A stretch of 47,528 bases of DNA from Cytobacillus purgationiresistens (GCF_030813235.1 NZ_JAUSUB010000036.1:1-47528); one strand, 5' to 3'; counted from the first letter of the stretch, positions 7,840 through 17,047 are shown. Program-made: numbers and translations. The notes: generated by a model not told the origin, from the letters alone.

Positions 7840-9228
7840 TTATAAGATTTTATTGTGCAACTGTTTTTCAACTGCAGAAATTGATTCAGATAAAATAGAT
7901 ATGATTGTTTCTATTTCTTCTTTTGTTATTATGAGCGGCGGTGACATAGCAATGATGTTTGTTCCATTATATGTTATAGATCTTATAATTAATTTTCTTT
8001 TAAAGCATTCCTCAACCAACTTTTGTGCGGCCATGGCAGCTGGTTCAAACGGCAATCGATTCTCCTTATCTGCATATAATTCGAATGCCCCCAGCAACCC
8101 TTTCGCACGTGACTTGGTTACAATATCATGTTTGGTCTCCAAATAGCACATACCCTTAAATAATTCAGCTTCCATGTCTTTAGCATGCTGTACAATCTTC
8201 TCATTTTCAATGATTTCAATATTCTTTAATGCAACTGCACATGCAGTAGGATGACCACTATAAGTGAATCCATGAAATAGCATGTCATTCGATACAATTG
8301 CAAGCTCATCTCTGAGCCTTTCTGAAATCGCAACGGCCCCTAATTGAATATATCCGCTTGTTATTCCTTTTGCTAATGTCATTATATCTGGTACAACCTC
8401 CCAATTATCCACACCAAACATCTTTCCTGTTCTGCCAAATCCACAAATGACTTCATCTGCAATAAGCAATATGCCATATTCATCACATAATCGACGCACA
8501 GCTTCTAAATAGCCATCAGGTGAAATGATGATTCCGCCAGCACCTTGTATCGGTTCAAGTATTACGGCAGCTACCGTTTCTGCTCCTTCACTTTCAATCA
8601 GACCACGAATGCTTCTCTCATAATTCGGGTCAGTTGTATCCCCTTGTTCACAATTCGTTTGATGCGCTGCAGCATGGAGAAAATCTGGAGCCAGCGATGC
8701 AGCCATATCATGGAATTGAGGAATGCCTGTTGCGCTTGTTGCACCAACTGTGATTCCATGATAAGCCCTATCCAACGCAATAATTTTCCGCTTTTGCGGC
8801 TCCCCTTTTAATTTCCAATAGTGACGCACGAGCTTAAAGGCTGTATCATTTGATTCGGAGCCTCCAGACGTATAGAAAAACACATTCAAATCACCAGGTG
8901 TCAAAGTTGACAGTTTCTCAGACAGCTTTATTACCATGTCATGAGATAAATTGCTAAACGAAGAGCTGTAGGCTAATTTAGACATTTGCTGATAAGCTGC
9001 TTCAGCAATTTCTTTCCGCCCATGTCCAATATTGACATTCCATAAAGATGCGAGCGCATCAAGATATTTGTCACCATATACATCAGTTAAATAAACGCCT
9101 TTTCCTTCAGTGAAAATAAACTTCGGTCCATTTACCTGATGCTGTTTGATAGGCGTTGTTGGATGTAAATAATGTTTCTTATCTAATTCGAATAACTGAC
9201 TGATTTGTTTCTCTGAATATAGAGCCAT
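7840..9228 (-). CDS. Class III aminotransferase (omega-amino acid/amine:pyruvate type)
   Basis: PLP-dependent aminotransferase of 462 residues, fold type I. The N-terminal half contains YLDALASLWNVNIGHGR and the cofactor-binding SGGSESNDTA. The central part has EPIQGAGGII and the PLP-contacting LIADEVICGFGRTG. The Schiff-base lysine is in TLAKGITSGY near residue 290. The sequence resembles taurine-, beta-alanine- and putrescine-pyruvate aminotransferases, so the substrate is probably a terminal amine or omega-amino acid. The ATG is preceded by GAGGAGGAG. A sigma-54 promoter and a long inverted repeat upstream indicate control by an enhancer-binding activator, most likely the divergent gene at 9520. 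Confidence 0.92.
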   Translation of the reverse strand: MALYSEKQISQLFELDKKHYLHPTTPIKQHQVNGPKFIFTEGKGVYLTDVYGDKYLDALASLWNVNIGHGRKEIAEAAYQQMSKLAYSSSFSNLSHDMVIKLSEKLSTLTPGDLNVFFYTSGGSESNDTAFKLVRHYWKLKGEPQKRKIIALDRAYHGITVGATSATGIPQFHDMAASLAPDFLHAAAHQTNCEQGDTTDPNYERSIRGLIESEGAETVAAVILEPIQGAGGIIISPDGYLEAVRRLCDEYGILLIADEVICGFGRTGKMFGVDNWEVVPDIMTLAKGITSGYIQLGAVAISERLRDELAIVSNDMLFHGFTYSGHPTACAVALKNIEIIENEKIVQHAKDMEAELFKGMCYLETKHDIVTKSRAKGLLGAFELYADKENRLPFEPAAMAAQKLVEECFKRKLIIRSITYNGTNIIAMSPPLIITKEEIETIISILSESISAVEKQLHNKIL

Positions 9229-9279
9229 CGCTTTCTCCTCCTCATAATCACTGCATTCTTACATTAACTCCCAATTAAT

Positions 9280-9296
9280 AAGCAAGTTTCATGCCA
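9280..9296 (-). promoter_or_regulatory. Sigma-54 (-24/-12) promoter of the aminotransferase gene
   Basis: The minus strand reads TGGCATGAAACTTGCTT, matching the consensus TGGCACG-N4-TTGCWT with exact GG-N10-GC spacing. Transcription would begin near 9270, about 40 bp before the start codon at 9228. Two sigma-54 activator genes lie in the same locus. Confidence 0.85.
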
Positions 9297-9347
9297 ATTA
9301 GATTTAACAGGTGAATTAGTCTTATCAGTTCATAAAAGCCAACAATT

Positions 9348-9386
9348 AATGCAATAACGCATGACAATTTCATGCTTTATTGCATT
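9348..9386. promoter_or_regulatory. Upstream activator sequence (17-bp inverted repeat)
   Basis: Left arm AATGCAATAACGCATGA and right arm TCATGCTTTATTGCATT form an inverted repeat with one mismatch around a 5-base centre. It lies about 80-115 bp upstream of the predicted sigma-54 start site, the normal place for an enhancer-binding protein. It also lies about 75-110 bp upstream of the -35 of the divergent activator gene. Confidence 0.75.
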
Positions 9387-9458
9387 ATCGTTGAAACATT
9401 TATCTCATAAAACTCCTTATGCCATCACGGTCAAGTTGTACTTGTTCGATTTTCCGAA

Positions 9459-9487
9459 TTGTTAAAACTTTATGGGTTTGATATTAT
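9459..9487 (+). promoter_or_regulatory. Sigma-A-type promoter of the divergent activator gene
   Basis: TTGTTA and TATTAT are separated by 17 bp, about 30 bp before the GTG start at 9520. Confidence 0.5.
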
Positions 9488-9519
9488 TTATATATATTTT
9501 CTCGAATAGAGGTGGCTGA

Positions 9520-10938
9520 GTGAATTCGAACGAACATACAGACATGCATATAAGAAATAAAGAGCTGGAGATGATTATCGACTCATCGATTGATGAAATT
9601 TTCGTAACGAATGGGGAAGGTGTGGTGCTGCGAGTAAACCCAGCAGGCGAAGCCTTATATGGCATGAAAGCAAAAGAGATTATAGGTAAGAATACATTAG
9701 ATCTCTCTAGAAATGGACTATACTCTCCTTCGATTTATCCAATCGTCATCGAGAGAAAAGCAAGTGTTTCCATGTTACAAAGAACAAAAAGCGGCAAGAC
9801 CATACATGTTATAGGCAATCCTGTCCTTGACGCTTATGGCAATATAGAACTAATCATATTTACTTCTAGGGATTTAACCGAGATTAAGCTCATGCGAGAT
9901 AATATCGAGCGAACTGAGCATTTGTTGAAGCCCTTCCAAGAGGAGCAGCAAGAGCTAAGAAAATGCCAGAGTCCAGCCTCGCTCGATTTTATTTCCTTTG
10001 CTCCCAATATGCGCAAAATAATTAAAATGGTAGATAAGATTGCTCTTGTTGATTCAACAATTCTTCTAACTGGAAAAACAGGAGTGGGAAAAGGAGTGAT
10101 TGCTGCAACTATCCATAAGAAAAGCAATCGAAAATTTCATCCTTTTATTGAGGTTAGCTGCGGGGCAATTCCTGAAAACCTGTTTGAATCAGAATTATTT
10201 GGCTATGAACCTGGAGCATTTACCGGTGCCAACAAGGACGGAAAGAAGGGTTTACTTGAGGAAGCTAATGGAGGTACGCTTTTTTTAGATGAAATTGGTG
10301 AAATGCCATTAAATTTGCAAGTGAAGCTTTTAAAAGTAATTCAAGAAAAAATGATTCAAAGGATTGGCAGTACAAAAACCATTTCCATCGATATCCGCAT
10401 CATAGCCGCTACCCATAAGAACCTTGAGATGATGATCGAACAGGGCACTTTCAGAGAAGACCTATTTTACCGCTTAAATGTCATTCCCATCCTTATTCCT
10501 TCATTAAAAACGAGACAGGAAGATATCTCTTACTTAATCGAATTTTTCTTCACAAAATTTAATAAAAAGCATCATTCCTCCGTCCATTTATCTTTTGAAG
10601 CAGAGAATGCATTCATGAATTATGATTGGCCAGGCAATGTAAGAGAATTAGAAAATTTAATTGAGCGTTTAGTGGTTATTTCTGACCATCAAGAAATCAA
10701 GCTTACAGATTTGCCAAATCAGATAATTCAAAATAAGCCTATCAATAAAAGAACTCAGTATACCATTCATGTTGACCAAATATGCACTCTGAAACAAGCG
10801 CAAGAAGACGTTGAAGAGCAATTGATTAGGATGGCATATGAAAGATACCAAAGTTCTTACAAAGTAGCTGAAGCCTTGGGCATCAATCAATCGACTGCAT
10901 TTAGGAAAATGCAAAAACATCTAAAACTTCACTCATAA
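9520..10938 (+). CDS. Sigma-54-dependent activator (PAS / AAA+ / Fis-type HTH)
   Basis: Enhancer-binding protein of 472 residues. A PAS domain occupies about 12-125 (SSIDEIFVTNGEGVVLRVN), followed by a helical linker. The AAA+ domain has Walker A GKTGVGKG at 185-192, the canonical GAFTGA loop at 232-237 and Walker B GGTLFLDE. The C-terminal HTH is VAEALGINQSTAFRKMQKH. The start is a GTG with AGAGGTGG upstream. It is divergent from the aminotransferase, which has a consensus sigma-54 promoter and an inverted repeat between the two genes, so it is the likely activator of that gene. The domain order is that of Bacillus regulators such as RocR, but the signal is unknown. A hairpin terminator follows directly. 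Confidence 0.94.
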   Translation: MNSNEHTDMHIRNKELEMIIDSSIDEIFVTNGEGVVLRVNPAGEALYGMKAKEIIGKNTLDLSRNGLYSPSIYPIVIERKASVSMLQRTKSGKTIHVIGNPVLDAYGNIELIIFTSRDLTEIKLMRDNIERTEHLLKPFQEEQQELRKCQSPASLDFISFAPNMRKIIKMVDKIALVDSTILLTGKTGVGKGVIAATIHKKSNRKFHPFIEVSCGAIPENLFESELFGYEPGAFTGANKDGKKGLLEEANGGTLFLDEIGEMPLNLQVKLLKVIQEKMIQRIGSTKTISIDIRIIAATHKNLEMMIEQGTFREDLFYRLNVIPILIPSLKTRQEDISYLIEFFFTKFNKKHHSSVHLSFEAENAFMNYDWPGNVRELENLIERLVVISDHQEIKLTDLPNQIIQNKPINKRTQYTIHVDQICTLKQAQEDVEEQLIRMAYERYQSSYKVAEALGINQSTAFRKMQKHLKLHS

Positions 10939-10940
10939 AA

Positions 10941-10986
10941 ACCAAAAAGAAGAGACTGTTCTTTAAGGACAGTCTCTTCTTTTGGT
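10941..10986. terminator. Bidirectional terminator between the activator and the LtaS-like gene
   Basis: Arms of about 18 bp (ACCAAAAAGAAGAGACTGT facing ACAGTCTCTTCTTTTGGT) around TTCTTTAAGG separate two convergent genes. The U-rich sides serve both strands. Confidence 0.85.
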
Positions 10987-12980
10987 TATTCAGCTTCAAT
11001 ATCCTTTTCAATATCCTTACTTATCTCTGGATCATTGTAATTCTCAAATTGACTATAATCATACTTTGAACGTTTCACCGGATTAAAACCTTCAGGTGTG
11101 TAAAATCGTAGTAAGTCACCATTAACCACTTTATCCGATAAAGCTAACTTCTGATCAACAGCGTCGTTAAGCTGTTCACCTTCAGCAATTCGCTCTTCAT
11201 CTTCAATTAACTCGCCTGTTTTAGAATCGTAGAACTTACCACTGATTGAGGTAATGCTCGAACTGACGAAGTCTCCATTACGGAAAGGAATTAGATCATC
11301 ATGCTGTTCCGAGAAAATATCTGTACCAAATTGAATATAATCCTTTGCTTCGATACCAAGTAAATGAAGCAGTGTTGGCTTAAGATCAATTTGACCAGTA
11401 TACTCGTGATTTACCCCGCCTTCCATGCCAGGAACTCTGATAAATAACGGCACACGTTGAAGTCCAGTATCTTCAAATTCTGCAATATCCTTATCAAGTA
11501 CTTCAGACATCGCGCGGTTATGGTTACTTGAAATACCATAGTGATCTCCGTACATTACGATAACGGAATTTTCATATAGACCAGATTCCTTTAGATACTC
11601 AAAGAATTCTTCCAGTGCTTCATCTGCATATCTCGCAGTTTGGAAATAAGTATCTACAGACTTATCACCAGTTGTATGAGGTGCTATTGTTGCATCCTCT
11701 TCACTTATAGGGTATGGATAGTGATGTGTAACTGTGATGAACTTGGAATAAAACGGTTGTGGCAATTCTTCTAAGTACGCTTGAGATTGCTCGAAAAACG
11801 GTTTATCCATTAATCCATAGTCTGTCAGGTCCATTGGGTCCATGTTATAAAAATTAGAGTCATAAAAGCGGTCAAAACCAAATGCTTTATAGATCTCATT
11901 ACGGTTCCAGAACGTACCTGAGTTACCGTGAAATACAGCAGAAGTATATCCTTTTTCTGCTAAAATTGCTGGTGCTGCCTGATAAGTATTCATACCTTTC
12001 ATCGTGAAAGCTGAACCTTGCGGCAGCCCATAAAGCGAGTTCTCTAAGATAAATTCTGCATCTGCTGTCTTCCCTTGTGCAGTCTGATGGAAGAAGTTAT
12101 CAAAGTATGTTGTATTTTCTTCACGAATTAATGAATTTAAGAATGGCGTAACCTCTTCTCCATGTAACTCATAATCCATTAAGAAGGTTTGTATTGATTC
12201 AAGATGCAAGTATATGACATTCATGCCTTCACCGGCACCAAACGTTTCAGGATTCGGCTCTGCATAGTTTGATTGAGTAAAGTTTATGACTTCTGTCGTA
12301 TCAGTGCTATCAGCCATTACTCTCTGTGCTGATGCTTTTGTACTTTGAACCGCATCATAAACGGTATAGTTGTACATACCTAAATACTTAACAATATAAT
12401 TTCGATCAAAACCTCTTGTTAACAATTGTGGACGATCTGCTTCAGCTAGTCCGAGATTCGCACAAGATATAGCAAGACCAAGAGAAAAAACCGCTGCTAT
12501 TTTTCTGCGTCCAAAGTCCTTCATCTCAATTTTAACAAATTTAAAGGCTAAAAGAGCGATAAGAACTACAACGTCAATAAAAAACATGAAATCATAAGGT
12601 CTTAATAAAGAAGTTACACTTTTACTTACATCTGCAAAGTTTTGCGTCATTGTTAAAGTCGGTAAAGTAATAAAGTCTGTAAAAGACCGATAGTAAACAA
12701 CGTTTGCATAAAGTAAAAAAGACATAAAAAAGTGTAAAACAACTAGCGAAATATATTTTTTTCTGCCTTTAAATAGGAAGGCAATACCTAAAAATAGCAA
12801 AGCTGAGCCTAGTGGATTCAAAAACAATAAAAATTGCTGGATTGGGCTTTCAATACCCAGGTTAAACTGTGTCAATTGTGTAATATACGTTTTCATCCAA
12901 AGGAAGAATACAGCTAAAAAGAAAAAGCCAATATATTTATCTAACAATATATTTTGACCTTTTTTCATAAAGTTGTTCAT
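10986..12980 (-). CDS. Glycerol-phosphate lipoteichoic acid synthase (LtaS family)
   Basis: Membrane enzyme of 664 residues that polymerises glycerol phosphate from phosphatidylglycerol onto a glycolipid anchor on the outer face of the membrane. About five hydrophobic segments fill the first 200 residues, followed by an extracellular sulfatase-fold domain. Active-site elements are visible: the metal-binding Glu in HLESIQTF, the catalytic Thr in FHQTAQGKTADAEF near 300, and the Asp-His pair in VIMYGDHYGIS near 475. The C-terminal tail is acidic. Several paralogues exist in Bacillus (LtaS, YfnI, YqgS), and which one this is cannot be settled here. It stands alone, with terminators on both sides. 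Confidence 0.95.
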   Translation of the reverse strand: MNNFMKKGQNILLDKYIGFFFLAVFFLWMKTYITQLTQFNLGIESPIQQFLLFLNPLGSALLFLGIAFLFKGRKKYISLVVLHFFMSFLLYANVVYYRSFTDFITLPTLTMTQNFADVSKSVTSLLRPYDFMFFIDVVVLIALLAFKFVKIEMKDFGRRKIAAVFSLGLAISCANLGLAEADRPQLLTRGFDRNYIVKYLGMYNYTVYDAVQSTKASAQRVMADSTDTTEVINFTQSNYAEPNPETFGAGEGMNVIYLHLESIQTFLMDYELHGEEVTPFLNSLIREENTTYFDNFFHQTAQGKTADAEFILENSLYGLPQGSAFTMKGMNTYQAAPAILAEKGYTSAVFHGNSGTFWNRNEIYKAFGFDRFYDSNFYNMDPMDLTDYGLMDKPFFEQSQAYLEELPQPFYSKFITVTHHYPYPISEEDATIAPHTTGDKSVDTYFQTARYADEALEEFFEYLKESGLYENSVIVMYGDHYGISSNHNRAMSEVLDKDIAEFEDTGLQRVPLFIRVPGMEGGVNHEYTGQIDLKPTLLHLLGIEAKDYIQFGTDIFSEQHDDLIPFRNGDFVSSSITSISGKFYDSKTGELIEDEERIAEGEQLNDAVDQKLALSDKVVNGDLLRFYTPEGFNPVKRSKYDYSQFENYNDPEISKDIEKDIEAE

Positions 12981-13239
12981 TATTGCACCTACCTTCTAGC
13001 ATATTATTATAACATGCTTTTAAAAAAATTCTATAAGGAAAAGGTATCGAAAATCCTAATCTTTCCAATTAGGAATATTTTCACCCTTTACCATACCCTA
13101 TCTCCACTATTTTAAAACCTAAATATGACCAATCTATGAATAAAAAAAGAATATAAAATGAATCGGTCACGGGTCATAACTATACTCCTTTTACACAAAA
13201 TGTCAAGTGTTTTGATGATAAATAGGCATATTCAACATG

Positions 13240-13267
13240 AAAAGCTGCTCCTAATGAGCAGCTTTTT
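13240..13267 (-). terminator. Terminator after the ATP-grasp gene
   Basis: AAAAGCTGCTC and GAGCAGCTTTT form a stem around CTAAT and are U-rich on both sides. It lies 36 bp beyond the stop codon of the gene at 13303. Confidence 0.8.
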
Positions 13268-13302
13268 CTTTTGTTAATCAATTGTATTCTACTTGTACAA
13301 GT

Positions 13303-14238
13303 TTATTCCTCTTTCAATGCGTTTCCTAAAAATTTCGCGAGCTCTAACATTCCAAACTTACGAGCCTTATCTTCTGCTTCCGCATTATAATTAGTATTCG
13401 TGTTTACATCATATGTATATATGTCACCCTGCTGGTTTGAAATGAATTCAATACCTGCTACATCGATGTGATTATCTTGCAAGAAGGCTTCATATTTAGA
13501 AATCAAGGTTCCATCCACTTGATTTAGTATTGCGAATTTTGGCCTCTTTACTTCTTCTTCTCCTATAGGGCAAAATGCATCGCCAATTTGACAAGAATCT
13601 GCAGGACATAGCTCGAAGCCATTTGAAGTATCGACATTAACCGCGTAAATGAACTTTCCTCCAACAAATTCTGCTCTTGTAATAAAGGAGTCTTCAGATT
13701 GAATATATTCTTGTATTAAAGTAATTCCATCAACTGGCTCTTCAAATTGTGGACCTTCTACATAATCCTTTAATGCTTGGATAGATTGAAATAGCTGCAC
13801 ACCCAATCCTTTTCCAGCTCGATTATGTTTGGTGATAAAAGGAGTAAGTCCGATTTGTTCGGCAGCTTGGATAATTTGAGCCTTACCCACAGCAGCTATG
13901 GTTTTGGGTGTTTGTATGCCACTTTTAGTTAAAGCCGTATACTGATTTATCTTACTCAGTTCCAGACTTAATGCTTTGCTTCCGTTAAATACCGTTCTCT
14001 TGTGTAATTCCAGCCAAGAAAGGATGCCACCCGTCAGCTCAGGTGCAAAGCGGTGGTTCCTTGTATGTGATGAAGCACTCATACGGTTATAGAAAACTCC
14101 CTCGGGCGGTTTAGAGCTTAAGTCAACTAATCCTTCGTCTAAATGCCATGCCTCGTAGGGTAAATTTAATTCTTCCAGCCTTTTAGTTAAGTGGACTGTC
14201 CATTCATCATTCTCATGAATAATATATATTTTCTTCAT
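13303..14238 (-). CDS. ATP-grasp protein (RimK/glutathione-synthetase-like ligase fold)
   Basis: Predicted soluble protein of about 311 residues. The central part resembles ATP-grasp ligases of the RimK type, which join a carboxylate to an amine through an acyl-phosphate. Supporting stretches are FITKHNRAGKGLGVQLF (ATP-binding glycine-rich loop), LIQEYIQSEDSFITRAEFV and a C-terminal YTYDVNTNTNYN (metal-binding Asp and Asn). The open frame begins at 14268, but the ATG at 14238 has GGGGGAC at the right distance, so the shorter start is preferred. No partner gene or substrate is evident from the neighbours. Confidence 0.8.
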   Translation of the reverse strand: MKKIYIIHENDEWTVHLTKRLEELNLPYEAWHLDEGLVDLSSKPPEGVFYNRMSASSHTRNHRFAPELTGGILSWLELHKRTVFNGSKALSLELSKINQYTALTKSGIQTPKTIAAVGKAQIIQAAEQIGLTPFITKHNRAGKGLGVQLFQSIQALKDYVEGPQFEEPVDGITLIQEYIQSEDSFITRAEFVGGKFIYAVNVDTSNGFELCPADSCQIGDAFCPIGEEEVKRPKFAILNQVDGTLISKYEAFLQDNHIDVAGIEFISNQQGDIYTYDVNTNTNYNAEAEDKARKFGMLELAKFLGNALKEE

Positions 14239-14356
14239 AATATTGTCCCCCATACTTTTCTTAATCATGTCATCAAATCCGATTAATTTTATCGACTTTC
14301 TTCATTATTCCATGTCTCCAACTGCTAATCAACGATTTACACTTAAAAAAAACAGT

Positions 14357-14394
14357 AAAATGGCGACCTTCAATTCATTGAAGATCGCCATTTT
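14357..14394 (-). terminator. Terminator of the MFS efflux gene
   Basis: Seventeen-base arms (AAAATGGCGACCTTCAA / TTGAAGATCGCCATTTT) with one wobble and a TTCA loop. The minus strand continues into a run of T. Confidence 0.85.
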
Positions 14395-14410
14395 GCTTAT
14401 ATTATTTAAT

Positions 14411-15928
14411 TTATTCTTCTCCAGCCACTTTAGATTGGCTTACTTGCTTATTTACTTCCAGCGGATCTTCAGCCTGCTTTGCCCGTTTAATAAAGAAAGC
14501 GAGAATTAATGAAACCACCGCAATAAATGTGGAAATAAAGAATGAGAAATTAATTCCTTCAAGGGTTGATTGCAAACCAATTTGAGCCATTGCTGTCTCA
14601 CTTAGTTGTGCTCCACCAGCATTCTGCATCGCAGCTTTCGCCAATTCCGCGCCATGCGTTTCTGCTCGATTCGTCATAATTGTTACTAGCAATGCAGTAC
14701 CAATCGCACCAGACACTTGGTTCAATGTATTATTCATAGCTGTCCCATGTGGGTAAAAACGCGGTGGCAACTGGTTAAGCCCATTTGTTGAAACTGGCAT
14801 CATTACCATGGACATACCTAACATCCTTACTGTATTCAGAATAACTAAATGCGAATAGGATGTATCAAGAGCTAATCGGCTAAATAAATATGTGGTTACT
14901 ACTGTGATTCCTAAACCAATGATCGCTAACACACGTCCACCATATTTGTCAAATAACTTACCTGTTAACGGAGACATTAATGCCATTACTAATGCTCCAG
15001 GAAGCATCATTAATCCAGCATCCATTGGTGAAATCCCTCGAATGGATTGAACATATATTGGAATGAGAAGCATACCTGAGAACATCGCCATATTGAGTAC
15101 CATAGTGATCGCTGATGATAATGCAAACATCGGAAACTTAAACACACCGAAATTGAGCATTGGTTCTGTTTGCCTTGTTTGTCTAATAATAAAAGTAATC
15201 AAGGAGATTAGACCAATAATGATTGTTAAATATACATGCGGACTATCCCAGCCCTTATTTCCTGCTGAACTGAACCCGTACAGTATACCTCCAAATCCAA
15301 CACTTGATAAAATCAATGAAAATAAATCAAGGCGAATATCCACTTTTCCTTTTTTATCCTTTAACATGAAGAAGCCAAGGATGAAAACGGCAATCGCAAT
15401 TGGAGTTACAAAATGGAATAACATTCTCCAATCATAATGTTCTACGATCCAACCAGATAAAGTTGGGCCAATTGCTGGAGCTGCCATAAGAATTAACCCG
15501 AAAATCCCCATTGCTGCTCCACGTCTTTCAATTGGAAAACTGACAAGCATTACATTCATAAGCAGCGGCATCATAATAGCTGAACCAGACGCTTGAAGCA
15601 TACGGCCCCCTAGTAAGATGGAAAAAGTATCTGCAAATCCAGACAAAACTGTACCTATTGTAAATAAACCCATTGCGACTAAAAATAGCTTCTTAACCGA
15701 ATATTTACGAATTAAAAACGCTGTCGCTGGAATTAGTACTCCATTAACAAGCATAAAGCCTGTGGTTAACCATTGAACAGTCGATGGACCTATATCTAAA
15801 TCAGTCATAATAGACGGTAATGCAATGTTTAACAATGTATTATTTAAAAAAGCAATAAATGCTCCAATCATTAAAACCGCGAGTATTCCGTATGGTGGCT
15901 TTGCGGTTTGTTTTTCTGTTTCTTTCAT
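14411..15928 (-). CDS. MFS multidrug efflux transporter (DHA2, 14-TM EmrB/QacA type)
   Basis: Proton-driven exporter of about 505 residues with roughly 14 hydrophobic segments, the size of the DHA2 drug:proton antiporters. Family marks include FLNNTLLNIALPSIMTDLD in the first helix and loop, the GRMLQASGSA region and IGPTLSGWIVEHYDWRMLF (motif C-like). The open frame extends to 15979, but the ATG at 15928 follows GGGGGAAGAGGA and begins a typical N-terminus. It is divergent from a TetR regulator, with two palindromes between them, so it is probably repressed by that regulator and induced by its substrate. Substrate unknown. Confidence 0.93.
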   Translation of the reverse strand: MKETEKQTAKPPYGILAVLMIGAFIAFLNNTLLNIALPSIMTDLDIGPSTVQWLTTGFMLVNGVLIPATAFLIRKYSVKKLFLVAMGLFTIGTVLSGFADTFSILLGGRMLQASGSAIMMPLLMNVMLVSFPIERRGAAMGIFGLILMAAPAIGPTLSGWIVEHYDWRMLFHFVTPIAIAVFILGFFMLKDKKGKVDIRLDLFSLILSSVGFGGILYGFSSAGNKGWDSPHVYLTIIIGLISLITFIIRQTRQTEPMLNFGVFKFPMFALSSAITMVLNMAMFSGMLLIPIYVQSIRGISPMDAGLMMLPGALVMALMSPLTGKLFDKYGGRVLAIIGLGITVVTTYLFSRLALDTSYSHLVILNTVRMLGMSMVMMPVSTNGLNQLPPRFYPHGTAMNNTLNQVSGAIGTALLVTIMTNRAETHGAELAKAAMQNAGGAQLSETAMAQIGLQSTLEGINFSFFISTFIAVVSLILAFFIKRAKQAEDPLEVNKQVSQSKVAGEE

Positions 15929-15950
15929 TCCTCTTCCCCCTATATACATT

Positions 15951-15970
15951 GAGTATATTATTTTATACTC
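15951..15970. promoter_or_regulatory. Palindromic operator candidate at the MFS promoter
   Basis: GAGTATA and TATACTC flank a 6-bp centre, 23 bp upstream of the MFS start codon. Likely bound by the divergent TetR protein, by position only. Confidence 0.5.
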
Positions 15971-16048
15971 GTATTTCACGTAAAACTTATCTTATACCAA
16001 TTAACATCTTAATGCAATAAAAACATTTCGTGCTCCTAATTAATTTTT

Positions 16049-16063
16049 ATTCTAAACTAGAAT
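16049..16063. promoter_or_regulatory. Second palindrome in the TetR/MFS divergent region
   Basis: ATTCTA and TAGAAT flank AAC. It lies about 55 bp upstream of the TetR start, next to a TATGATACTATAAA sequence that could hold its -10. Confidence 0.45.
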
Positions 16064-16117
16064 ATGATACTATAAAAATAAACAAGTAGTCCAATACTTA
16101 ACTCAAAAGGTGATTCA

Positions 16118-17008
16118 ATGAACGATAGAAAGCAAAATGTTATTAGCTTAGCGCATGACTTATTTATTGAAAAAGGATTCCAATCTACATCAATCCAGGA
16201 TATTTTAGACTATACCGGGATTTCAAAAGGAACATTCTATAACTATTTTTCGTCAAAAAACGAACTATTAATCGCGATATTTAAAACTACCTATAAAAAG
16301 ATGGAGATAAAACGTGATGAATTGCTGATTGGCAAAGACCCTTCCACTATCGATTCATTTATCCTTCAATTGGAAATGCAAATGATGATCAATCGGAAAA
16401 ATAAGTTGGTGACGTTATTTGAAGAGGTGATTGTCTCAGATGACCCTGAATTAAAACAATTTATCCGAGAAGGTCAAATTAAACAAATTCAATGGCTGTA
16501 TTCCAGGTTTATTGATTTATTTGGTGAAGAAAAACAACCTTATCTTTTAGATGTCTCTATTATGTTCCTTGGGATCTTACATCAGAACGTCAAATATTAT
16601 TCAACTATAAATGAATCTTCAGCAGGTATTTCTAAAGCAGTAAAATATACTGTGTCACGTATCGTCGGAATAGCAGAAGAAGTTTCTGCATCTGAAGAGC
16701 AGCTGTTTTCACCAACATTAATCGACAATTGGCTGCAAAACCACGGCAAAACAGATCAAACTTTTAAAGATGATCTTAATCAAACGATAACAAAACTCAT
16801 TACTTCCTTAAAAGATTCGAATGATACCGAAGACTTGCGCAAGCTAATTGAATTTGTCCAAGATGAAATTCTGCACACCAAAAAGCCGAGAAGGTTTCTA
16901 ATTGAAAGCGCTGTTTTCACATTAAAAAGTAAAGGGCAATTAAATATAGAAGAATTAGACATACTCGAAACTCATGTAAAAACATATTTTTCAGCTCTTG
17001 GTGAATAA
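16118..17008 (+). CDS. TetR/AcrR-family transcriptional regulator
   Basis: A 296-residue repressor-type protein, longer than the usual 190-220. The TetR HTH lies at about residues 6-52 (FIEKGFQSTSIQDILDYTGI, then SKGTFYNYFSSKNELL). The rest is a helical ligand-binding and dimerisation domain with an extra C-terminal portion of about 90 residues. The start has AAAGGTGAT upstream. Divergent orientation with the MFS pump 190 bp away is the classic arrangement of a drug-responsive local repressor. A hairpin terminator follows. Confidence 0.93.
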   Translation: MNDRKQNVISLAHDLFIEKGFQSTSIQDILDYTGISKGTFYNYFSSKNELLIAIFKTTYKKMEIKRDELLIGKDPSTIDSFILQLEMQMMINRKNKLVTLFEEVIVSDDPELKQFIREGQIKQIQWLYSRFIDLFGEEKQPYLLDVSIMFLGILHQNVKYYSTINESSAGISKAVKYTVSRIVGIAEEVSASEEQLFSPTLIDNWLQNHGKTDQTFKDDLNQTITKLITSLKDSNDTEDLRKLIEFVQDEILHTKKPRRFLIESAVFTLKSKGQLNIEELDILETHVKTYFSALGE

Positions 17009-17010
17009 AT

Positions 17011-17047
17011 AAACCCGAACACTCATGAGAAATGAGCGTTCGGGTTT
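17011..17047 (+). terminator. Terminator after the TetR gene
   Basis: AAACCCGAACACTCAT and ATGAGCGTTCGGGTTT pair with one mismatch around a short loop, then ATTTTTTTT. It also lies at the end of the convergent nos gene. Confidence 0.85.

Noticed and set aside
14243..14509. 88-residue plus-strand frame between the ATP-grasp and MFS genes
   Set aside because: It crosses the MFS terminator and runs antisense into the MFS 3' end; no ribosome binding site.
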